From contig CAUYUJ010016713.1 of the NCBI GenBank assembly GCA_963575745.1, positions 197,001 through 261,000 on the forward strand: a stretch of 64,000 nucleotides of DNA, in the 5' to 3' direction. Every line of letters begins with the position of its first letter. Position 1 is the stretch's first letter. A program made the translations under genes and the position numbers. The DNA is from Prorocentrum cordatum. Lineage: Eukaryota; Sar; Dinophyceae; Prorocentrales; Prorocentraceae. Positions 11,345 through 18,705 of the stretch are shown here, in pieces. The notes below the pieces were generated by a model, which saw nothing but the letters and a program-made list of their open reading frames with translations, did not search any database and was not told the DNA's origin.

Positions 11345-11869
11345 ATGCAGGCGGTCGCACAAGCGGCTCTCCAGGGCGCTGGGGAGATTTTGTTCAGGGG
11401 GCTGCGGGCCGCGCTCTACGAGCGGCTCGTGGCTGCCCCCCTCTCTGTGCTTCAGGACCAGGGGCCTCCATCGCCTGCCTGGTCCATCCAGCAGGCGGAC
11501 TCGTCCGAGGGTGAGGGGGCCTCCTGCCCTCTCCCTTCGGCGGGTTCCACCTGCCCCACCGTCTGCCTCGGGCTGGCGGTGGACCTGAGCGGCGGGGTCT
11601 CTCCCTGGCTGCTCAGCACGGTCGCCGCCCTCCTCTGGGTGACGGCCGCCTGCAGCGCCTGCGCGGGCTGCTGCCTCGGGCTGCTGGGCCCGTACGTGTG
11701 GCGGAGGCTCTGGCCCTCCGCCTGGCCGCGCGGCGCGGTTTCTGCTTCACCTGAGCAGGACCGCCGTGCGGCGCGAGCGCTGGCCTACGGGGCTCCGCCT
11801 CGACCTCAAGCGCTCGAGCGGGCAGACGCCCAGCGTGCGGGCGGCGGCGTCCACGGCGGCGCCCACTGA
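11345..11869 (+). CDS. ORF0: small single-pass membrane protein of the DIRS-like element
   Basis: The frame has 174 codons from the ATG at 11345 and is also open upstream of that ATG. The N-terminus MQAVAQAALQGAGEILFRGL looks like an amphipathic helix. A Ser/Pro/Cys-rich middle is followed by a hydrophobic segment, about residues 80-112 (WLLSTVAALLWVTAACSACA, then CCLGLLGPYVW), and a basic tail, so one transmembrane helix is likely. Its TGA (11867-11869) overlaps the gag ATG as TGATG. The second element has an ORF in the same place with the same plan (MQTALAEAVV..., Cys/Pro-rich part, membrane helix, Arg tail). No family name is known to me. An Env-like, capsid-anchoring or RNP-targeting role is only speculation. 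Confidence 0.65.
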   Translation: MQAVAQAALQGAGEILFRGLRAALYERLVAAPLSVLQDQGPPSPAWSIQQADSSEGEGASCPLPSAGSTCPTVCLGLAVDLSGGVSPWLLSTVAALLWVTAACSACAGCCLGLLGPYVWRRLWPSAWPRGAVSASPEQDRRAARALAYGAPPRPQALERADAQRAGGGVHGGAH

Positions 11870-13809
11870 TGGCGGAGCTGCCACCAGTTGGCGGAGGGCC
11901 CCTTTGGCCCGAGCTCTACCCTTTCGCTGCGCCCACGGCGCGCGACTACGCACGATGGCGCCTAGACGACGGCGACACCAGCTGGGCGGCTATCCCCCTC
12001 GCCTCTCGAGAAGGGGGCATCCTGCTGGCCCTGCCTGGTGCCTTTCGCTCTACAGCGGAGCTCGAGGCTGCCGAGGCGGATGGCTTTGCTGGGATGATAG
12101 GCCCCTTCCAGCTAGTGGACGTCCAGCTCCAGGGGGCCGCTTCACGGCCGCTCGCCACTACCGCATCCGTCCTCGTTATAGATATCGAGGTTGCCGAGCT
12201 CGAGCTCGAGTCGCTGTACCCTCTAGAGGTCGGCGACGACGCAGGCATCGTTCCCTTCGCCGAGGTGCGCAGCCGCGTCTATTGGCCGCATCCTTCGGGG
12301 GTTCGGGTGCTTCGCGAGGGCTACGCTCGTTTGCACGGCGCCCCGCCTACCGCAGGGGAAGAGCCTCTCCCAGGGGCCGATCGGGCTACCCCCTACCACT
12401 CTGCCGACGAGATGGAGGAGCCCGAGGGGTTCGCGGCCGACGGGGAAGCCGACCGCGCGGCCCCAAGTGCGCGAGCCCCCGCGGTCGCTGGAGCGCCGCG
12501 CGGCCCGCCCGCCAAGCGCGCTGGCGCCGCCGCGCCGCCACGGGTCGCGGGTCCTGCTCCGATTGCTCCTGGTGCTCCTGCGGCGTCTCTGGACGACGGG
12601 GCTCCCATGACCCGCGCCGAGGTAGCTGCCGAAATGCGCGCCTTGCTTGCAGCCCACGCGGCCTCCACGATGGTCGGCGGACCCGAACCGCTGGGCCCCG
12701 CTCCGGCTGCCCGGAGCGCTCGGCCCGAGGTGCCTCAGCTTTTCAGCGACGAGGCGGCGCGCCTCGGGCTGGATCCTGCGGGGATCGAGGCCGTCTTGTC
12801 CCACGCGCCCGTGGCCCCACATCGGGTCTCCGCGCGCCCCAAGGGACCCACCTCCGCGCTGGTCTCGGCGTGGGAGAAGGCGCGCTCTCTTGCTGTCCCT
12901 CGGGCCCCTTCGTCCGCTTCCGGACCGATGGGCCCCCCGCCGCCGCCTGGGCTAGCCCATCCCGCTGCGGTCGACGGCTTTGCCGAGGCGGGCGGCGCCG
13001 ACGGGTTAGAGCCGCCCCTTGCGGCCAATCCGACGGACTTCAGCCTCATGCTTCAGTGCCTGCACCAGTCCCTTTCCTTGCAGCAGGGGCGGGGCCATCG
13101 CCCAGCCTTCCACCCGCTTCTGGGGACCCTGAGCGACCAAGCTCAAACTCCGCCCGCGACCTCGGGCGACCCCGCGCACGCATCGGCTCAGATGGGGGGA
13201 ATCGCTCGGAGGCGCGAGTGGCAGCAAGCGCTGATGCAGCACGGCCCCGACGTGCGAGGACTGATGAAGGAGAATTTGGCCCGCGTTCTGGGCGTGGAAG
13301 TCAGCGCCGTGACCCCCATGGCCATGCATCAGTACTTTCGCGAGCACAGCCCCCTCGGGGCTCAGCCGTCGACGCACGAGTTGTTGACGCATTTTGCCTT
13401 CCTCAGCGCCGAGCTGTGGCGGGCCTGCGAGGAGGGCAACCCCGAGAGGGTCCAGACCTTGCTGACTTGCCAGTGCATGTTCATCGACCAGTTGGCGGGG
13501 GACCGCGGCTACCTCGAGGCCGCTTGGTTCCTCACGGGGCTGGAGCCTCCCCCGTGTCGCGTGACCAGTCGTCACACGGAGCGCGAGGCCCAGACCCCGT
13601 TTTCACCCCTAGTGGATCCTCGCTGGCTGTCGGCGCAGGGCGAATACATGAAGGAGCTGCAAGCATTTCGGGCGCGCCTCGACGCCGAGCGCGCCGTCGC
13701 GCTCCCCAAGCATCCACCTCATCAGCCCAAGCAGCCCAAGGTCTCAAAGCCCCCCTTCAAGTCTCAGGGTGCTCCCAAGGCCCCGAAGGCGGTGCCCAAG
13801 AAGGACTGA
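11869..13809 (+). CDS. gag: Gag-like protein of the DIRS-like element
   Basis: The 646-codon frame starts at the ATG that shares its A with the ORF0 stop and ends two bases before the ORF2 ATG. The N-terminal ~165 residues look folded (PLWPELYPFAAPTARDYARW). A Pro/Ala-rich, probably disordered part runs to about residue 260 and is followed by helical segments. A conserved-looking block lies at about 445-590 (MHQYFREHSPLGAQ, HELLTHFAFLSAELWRACEE). The tail is Lys/Pro-rich (KQPKVSKPPFKSQG) and could bind nucleic acid. I see no CCHC knuckle and no protease. Position and organisation, not similarity, support the Gag label; packaging of element RNA is the expected role. Confidence 0.65.
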   Translation: MAELPPVGGGPLWPELYPFAAPTARDYARWRLDDGDTSWAAIPLASREGGILLALPGAFRSTAELEAAEADGFAGMIGPFQLVDVQLQGAASRPLATTASVLVIDIEVAELELESLYPLEVGDDAGIVPFAEVRSRVYWPHPSGVRVLREGYARLHGAPPTAGEEPLPGADRATPYHSADEMEEPEGFAADGEADRAAPSARAPAVAGAPRGPPAKRAGAAAPPRVAGPAPIAPGAPAASLDDGAPMTRAEVAAEMRALLAAHAASTMVGGPEPLGPAPAARSARPEVPQLFSDEAARLGLDPAGIEAVLSHAPVAPHRVSARPKGPTSALVSAWEKARSLAVPRAPSSASGPMGPPPPPGLAHPAAVDGFAEAGGADGLEPPLAANPTDFSLMLQCLHQSLSLQQGRGHRPAFHPLLGTLSDQAQTPPATSGDPAHASAQMGGIARRREWQQALMQHGPDVRGLMKENLARVLGVEVSAVTPMAMHQYFREHSPLGAQPSTHELLTHFAFLSAELWRACEEGNPERVQTLLTCQCMFIDQLAGDRGYLEAAWFLTGLEPPPCRVTSRHTEREAQTPFSPLVDPRWLSAQGEYMKELQAFRARLDAERAVALPKHPPHQPKQPKVSKPPFKSQGAPKAPKAVPKKD

Positions 13810-13811
13810 AG

Positions 13812-16800
13812 ATGCCCTTGGCGCCCGCCTTCTTGGAGGGGGGGCCTTCGCGTGGCCGGGGTACGCCGCCGCAGACAGTCTGCACCGACGCTGCTACGGC
13901 TGCTAGGCGTGTTTGGGCGCAGCGAGGGCGTGAGGGTAGGAATGCGCTCCTCCAGCGATGCTGTTGCGGCCCCGCAGGGAGGAGTACGTTCCGCCACCAC
14001 GCCCCTCGCTCTGCTCCGAACCGCCCCTCGGATCCATTCGGCCATTTTGGCCGTCACCTGCCTCAGTCGAGCGCTCCCCCCATGGGGCCTGCAGCCCCTG
14101 AGGTTGGTGTTCTTGCTGGTGCTTGTTCTCCTTCAAGCACCCCTGCTGCTCTTGCCAACGTCGCGCCATTTGTCGCTGACTTGTCTGCCTTGCTGCGCCT
14201 GTTTCCAGGCGCGAACATTGATATCACCCACTGGGCGGCAGCGCTGTCCCAGGTTGGGATGGGTGCTCGATGTTCTCTTGGATCTTTCTCCCGCTCATCA
14301 ATGCGTGCAATGGACAGGGACGACCCGTGCCTTTTGGGGCCGCCTCCCCGCGATCCTTGGCCGTGCCCGCCTGCTCCACCTCTTGGTCCCCCGCCTGACG
14401 GCTTGTCGGCGAGGCGCAGGGAGCGCTGGAGATTGCGGCGCGCGGCGCGGACGCTCGCGCAGTATTCTGTTATTGCGTTGAACTGGCTCACTTTGGGTCA
14501 TCCTAGCCTCGCTCCCGCCGAGGCTCGTGTCCGCGCCACGGTCTCGCCCTGCCAGGAGGGCGTCCGCACCCGTATCGAACGGTTGTGTCGGATCGCAGTT
14601 CGCCTTGCCCGTGGTGGCAAGAGCGACTTAGGTCGAGCCTTCGCCAAGTTCGACTCTACTGAGGTCTCGCTCCATGGCCTGGCCACCCATGTTGCAGCTT
14701 TGGAGGCCTCCTTCACCTCCTCTTCTTCCGTGCCCGCCCCCATGCGGCACTGCCCGACCAGCGCTCCTTCCGTGCCTGGTTCGCTGGCGTCTGCGGCGGC
14801 TTGGGACTCCACCCAGGTCGAGCCCTTCGATTTAAAAGTCAGGGCGTCTCGCATTAAGTGGGATTACTCGCCAGTGTTTGATCCCATTCCATTTCTCTCT
14901 GACGCTCGAGTCCGCGAAGCGTTCATCAATCCAGAGGAGATGCGGCTCCCGGCGTCAGAGTGGCCTGCTGGCCAAAAGGGGGCGCGTGTCCATATGGACC
15001 GCGCCGAGCTGTGGGCCCTGCTCCAGAAGTGGGATGCCTGCGGCGCCCTGTACCTGACTCCTGCTTCGGACCTCGCCTGGGATGAAGCCTGCGGAGCTTT
15101 CAGGGTACCGAAGGACAGCGACTTCGACAGGCTGATCCTGAACCCAACGGTCGTGAACAGCCGCTGTGCCTCAATCTCGTCCAGCACCCAGCGCCTTGGC
15201 CAGGGTTTCCTGCTGTGCCGTTTGGGTCTGGCGCCTGGGGAGTGGCTGGCAGTTTCTTGCGACGACCTACGGGAGTTTTACTACACTTTCCGCGTTCCTC
15301 CCGCGCGCGCCAGGCGTAACGCCCTTCGCGTTCGTCTGCCATCATCCCGCTTCAAGGCCTTTCGAGCCTGGCGCCCCGAGCTCGAAGGTGTGGACGTCGC
15401 GCCTTGCCTCAATGCTCTAGCGATGGGCGACAACATGGCGGTGGAGATTGCCAACTCTGCACATGAAGGCGTCTTGCACAGCTTCGGGGCCTTGCGGCCT
15501 CACGAGCAGGTTGTCCACCGCTCGCCCTTCCCGCGGGGACCGTTTGTCGAGATGCTGAATATTGATGACCATACAGGTTTTCAGAAGCTCTCGTGGCATG
15601 GCTCCGCTCCTCGCCCCGACGACCCCTGTCGTCGTGATCGTGAGGTCTTCGCCGCCTGCGATGCAGGCTACCCGCGCGTGGGCCTGATTCAGCATCCAGG
15701 CAAGCGCGCGCGCGGCGAAACGCACAAGGTGGTGGTGGGCGCCGAGGTGGAAGGGCGCATAGGCATCGTCTGCGCTCCCTTAGTGCGGACGGTGGCCTTG
15801 CGCAGGCTGACCCTGATCCAAATCTACCTCGGCATCACCACACGCTCCCTGTTAGCCTCTCTTGTGGGCTGCTGGGTCCAGGTGTTCCTCTATCGCCGTC
15901 CGATGCTCGCCATTTTCACGCACGTCTACAACTTCCTGTCGCGCCTGGCGACCGAGGAGGGCATTGAATACGACTTGCCTCCTTATGTTCGCGACGAGCT
16001 TTTGGCCTGCACCTTTTTAGCCTTTACGGCTATAACCGACCTTCGGGCGCAGCCTTGCCCCGAGGTGTTCGGTACGGACGCGTCTCTCGGCTGGGGGGGC
16101 GTTGTCCGCGCCCCTATCAGCCCGCAGCTCTCCGCCGAGCTGTGGCGCAGATCGGAGCACGGGGGGTGGCACACGATCCTGCACAATCGGAGCCTCCTCG
16201 CCGTACTCAGCCGCGGCGTGCCCTTGGGCCCTGAGCTCACCCAACTGCATCGCGACCTGGGGCTCCCGTCTATTGAGCCCCCCGTCGCGCCGCGTTGGGT
16301 CACCGAGCTATCAGAGGCGCTGCGCTTTCGGCTCGCGTACAAATGGGAGTTTCGCATGCCCCGTCACATCAATATCCTTGAGACAACGGTGTATAAGAGC
16401 TTGTGCAAGTACTGCTGTATTCGCCTCCCTGACTCTCGTATCCCCGTTCTCTTGGATTCAAAAGTGGCTTTGGGCGCGACCGCTCACGGGCGCAGTAGCT
16501 CTCCTGGTCTATCTCACGTTCTTTCGACCACTTTGCCCTATGTGATAGGAGGAGGTTTATATATGGGAGGCATGTACGTGCCTACGGACGTGCACAGGGC
16601 CGACGACCCCACGCGGAACCGTGCGGTGAGGCCCCCGTCCCGTGACCCTCCCGCCTGGTTAGTTGAAGCAGAGAGAGGAGAATTTACTCGCTTTGATTGC
16701 ATTGCGTACGCCGACTCCCGCTCGTCATTCCCTACTTGTCTCTGGGGCCGATTTGTTGCGCAGCTTGTGGCTCGAGGCCCCGAGGGGCTGCTCAGCCACC

Positions 16801-18593
16801 GCTGGGCGGCCGCCCCCCCCCCCTCGGAGGGCGCGGGGATGGCCGCCGACGCCGCCAGCGACGGCGCCCAGGGGGAGGCACCTGACCCCTCGGGCGCCGC
16901 CGAGAGCAGCAGTGAAGCTGCTCTCGCCAGCGGAGAGCGTCGCGGGCCTCGCAACGCGCTCTTCGCTGACAGCGAACGGCCTCTCGCGTCCTCGGCAGAC
17001 GCCACGCCAAAAGCGTCTGCCTCCGCGGAGGGCGGCTCGCCCGGCCCCGACCCTGGCGCCGCCAGCGCAGGATCGGCTCCCCAGGCCGCCAAGCGTGCTC
17101 CGCCACTGGCCCTCCGCTCCAAGGCCGCGGCGGCCCCTCCGCCTGCTATCGGGGTGGGCTCGTCGCGCGTCGGCTCGCGGGAAGCGCCAAAGGGGGCCTC
17201 AGCAGCTACCCCCCGCACCTTCCAGCGAGCGGCCAGGGTGAGCGCCTCTCGCCAACTGCTTGGCGTAGTGGACGGGGCCTCGCGCGGCACAATTGAGGCC
17301 GCCTTCAGGCGCCAGTCCCTAGTCTACCATCCAGACAGGACTCCCGCGCACCTGGGCGCCGACGAGCGAGCAGCCCGCGCGCTGAAGTGGAAGCAGCTCT
17401 GTGACGCCAAGTCAGTGTTGCTCCAGGCCGTCTCGCAGGCCGCCGCGCCGCCCGATGTTCCCAGCACGGGCGGCGACGGTCCTGCCGCCCGCGCCTACGC
17501 CCGGGCCAAGGCGGCAGGAAAGGGCGCCCGCAAGGGCAAGCTGGCTCCAGGGTCGACCATGGCCCTTCAGGCGCTCGAAGAGGCGGTCTCCTCGCGGGTC
17601 GCCCTTGCGAGCGCCGAGCTGGCCCCTCGGGCTGCCCTCCCCGCCTCGGGCGCGCCTCTCCCGAGGGGCGGGGTTTCGTCTGCCCTCGCGACGCGGGCGG
17701 CTGAGTCGGATGCCACCCTCGTCTCCGCCGTGTCGCGCGGCCGCGTGGAGCTCGACGCACTCCGCACCGCGCGTGCCGACGCCACCAGGCGCACGGTGCA
17801 GGCTCCTGCACGCGGCGAAGGAGAGCGTGCCGTCGCTCGTGCCGAGCTCGCGGAAGGGATGGCCGATCGCGCCTACTTCCGACGCGTGCGCGAGGCCGCC
17901 AGTCGAGAGGCCGCGGGCTTGCCGCGCACCGCTCCCGTCCAGCTGGGTCGGGATTGGCGCAAAACCTTGCGCGCCGTCCTGCGCAGCGCTGAGGTCTCGA
18001 CGGGCCTCGCCATCGCAGAACGTGCCGCTCGTGCTGGGGACGCACCCGCGTCGTCCACTGGCCGCTCCTTGGCCGAGGTGGAGGCTGAGGACCCGCGCGC
18101 CTTGGCAAGGCCCGCCGACGACCCTGCGTCCAGCTTCAGCCGTCGTGAGCGGCGCGCGGTCCGCGCCCGCCTGGGCCCGCGGGATGAAGCGGTCGAGGAC
18201 CAGCCCAACCGCGGTGGTCACGCGCCGCACTCCGCCTCGCGCACGGGCGCCGCGCGCACCAGGCGCGCCGCCAGGCAGCGGCGGGCTTCGATGGCGGCGC
18301 TCCCCGCCCCTGAGGGGGGGGGCCGCCACGGCGCCTGGCCGCAGGGCGCGTCGCACTGCCAATGCGCGCCGCTGGGCAGGCGCGGCACGCCCCAGCTCCG
18401 CCGCGGGAGTGGGCTCCCCACCGCGGAGCCGCAGCCCTGCCCGCAGCCGTACGCGGTCTCCAAACCCGTACGGGACCGACCGCACCTCTCCCTCGGGGGG
18501 CTGCTCGTCGCCTCCCGTCGACGGCCCGATCTCGCCCGAGGAGCCGTCGGAGCCGCCTGCGGGGGAGGCATCGGAGGGCCCGCACACTCCTGA
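13812..18593 (+). CDS. ORF2: reverse transcriptase-RNase H with J-domain
   Basis: The 1593-codon frame starts at the ATG two bases after the gag stop. Residues 1-330 are a Pro/Ala-rich linker and an Arg-rich helical part. RT follows, with motif A CDDLREFYYTF (D484/D485) and motif C NIDDHTG (D585, D586; NIDD in place of the usual YxDD). RNase H shows the D-E-D-D set: GTDASLGWGG (D756), NILETTV (E857), LLDSKVALG (D882) and HRADDPTR (D931). An Ala/Ser/Pro linker (945-1140) leads to a J-domain at 1144-1207 with Y-H1173-P-D1175-R. The last ~380 residues are Ala/Arg-rich and helical with no known fold. Motif order is that of DIRS-type proteins; the J-domain is not part of that family as I know it. 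The last ~1.2 kb overlaps an open +1 frame that leads into the recombinase. Confidence 0.88.
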   Translation: MPLAPAFLEGGPSRGRGTPPQTVCTDAATAARRVWAQRGREGRNALLQRCCCGPAGRSTFRHHAPRSAPNRPSDPFGHFGRHLPQSSAPPMGPAAPEVGVLAGACSPSSTPAALANVAPFVADLSALLRLFPGANIDITHWAAALSQVGMGARCSLGSFSRSSMRAMDRDDPCLLGPPPRDPWPCPPAPPLGPPPDGLSARRRERWRLRRAARTLAQYSVIALNWLTLGHPSLAPAEARVRATVSPCQEGVRTRIERLCRIAVRLARGGKSDLGRAFAKFDSTEVSLHGLATHVAALEASFTSSSSVPAPMRHCPTSAPSVPGSLASAAAWDSTQVEPFDLKVRASRIKWDYSPVFDPIPFLSDARVREAFINPEEMRLPASEWPAGQKGARVHMDRAELWALLQKWDACGALYLTPASDLAWDEACGAFRVPKDSDFDRLILNPTVVNSRCASISSSTQRLGQGFLLCRLGLAPGEWLAVSCDDLREFYYTFRVPPARARRNALRVRLPSSRFKAFRAWRPELEGVDVAPCLNALAMGDNMAVEIANSAHEGVLHSFGALRPHEQVVHRSPFPRGPFVEMLNIDDHTGFQKLSWHGSAPRPDDPCRRDREVFAACDAGYPRVGLIQHPGKRARGETHKVVVGAEVEGRIGIVCAPLVRTVALRRLTLIQIYLGITTRSLLASLVGCWVQVFLYRRPMLAIFTHVYNFLSRLATEEGIEYDLPPYVRDELLACTFLAFTAITDLRAQPCPEVFGTDASLGWGGVVRAPISPQLSAELWRRSEHGGWHTILHNRSLLAVLSRGVPLGPELTQLHRDLGLPSIEPPVAPRWVTELSEALRFRLAYKWEFRMPRHINILETTVYKSLCKYCCIRLPDSRIPVLLDSKVALGATAHGRSSSPGLSHVLSTTLPYVIGGGLYMGGMYVPTDVHRADDPTRNRAVRPPSRDPPAWLVEAERGEFTRFDCIAYADSRSSFPTCLWGRFVAQLVARGPEGLLSHRWAAAPPPSEGAGMAADAASDGAQGEAPDPSGAAESSSEAALASGERRGPRNALFADSERPLASSADATPKASASAEGGSPGPDPGAASAGSAPQAAKRAPPLALRSKAAAAPPPAIGVGSSRVGSREAPKGASAATPRTFQRAARVSASRQLLGVVDGASRGTIEAAFRRQSLVYHPDRTPAHLGADERAARALKWKQLCDAKSVLLQAVSQAAAPPDVPSTGGDGPAARAYARAKAAGKGARKGKLAPGSTMALQALEEAVSSRVALASAELAPRAALPASGAPLPRGGVSSALATRAAESDATLVSAVSRGRVELDALRTARADATRRTVQAPARGEGERAVARAELAEGMADRAYFRRVREAASREAAGLPRTAPVQLGRDWRKTLRAVLRSAEVSTGLAIAERAARAGDAPASSTGRSLAEVEAEDPRALARPADDPASSFSRRERRAVRARLGPRDEAVEDQPNRGGHAPHSASRTGAARTRRAARQRRASMAALPAPEGGGRHGAWPQGASHCQCAPLGRRGTPQLRRGSGLPTAEPQPCPQPYAVSKPVRDRPHLSLGGLLVASRRRPDLARGAVGAACGGGIGGPAHS
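13944..13979 (+). repeat. 36-bp internal direct repeat, copy 1
   Basis: GCGCTCCTCCAGCGATGC and the bases after it, to GCAGGG, are identical to 19182-19217. Copy 1 lies in the linker part of ORF2, copy 2 in ORF3, and they are read in different protein frames, so the likeness is at DNA level. Confidence 0.85.
17241..17435 (+). other. J-domain (DnaJ-type, HPD) inside ORF2
   Basis: The 65 codons fit a complete J-domain. Helix I/loop is ASRQLLGVVDGASRGTIEAA, helix II is FRRQSLVYHPDRTP with HPD at 17328-17336, and a charged loop is followed by helix III ARALKWKQLCDAKSVLL. Length, the LGV...AS phrase and HPD all match the family, whose members stimulate Hsp70 ATPase. The domain is in frame with RT/RNase H and is flanked by low-complexity linkers. 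The second DIRS-like element (60.1 kb on) has nothing like it between its RNase H end and its recombinase. Confidence 0.82.
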
Positions 18594-18705
18594 CGGGTCC
18601 CCGCCCGCGAGCGTTCGCAGCCGCTCGAGAGCGGAGCCCGCGTGCGACGAGGACTCTCCGACGGAGCTCGAGGACGTCGTGCTGAGTGCCCTCGCAGACT
18701 CCTCG

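Noticed and set aside
11766-13811. Apparent 680-codon N-terminal extension of ORF2 in the gag region
   Set aside because: The gag frame there has protein-like composition, whereas this frame is Arg/Gly/Ala-rich shadow. The ATG at 13812, right after the gag stop, is the natural ORF2 start.
14034-14053. GGCCATTTTGGCC inside ORF2, also leader-like
   Set aside because: It is within the open coding frame and lacks the flanking leader bases.
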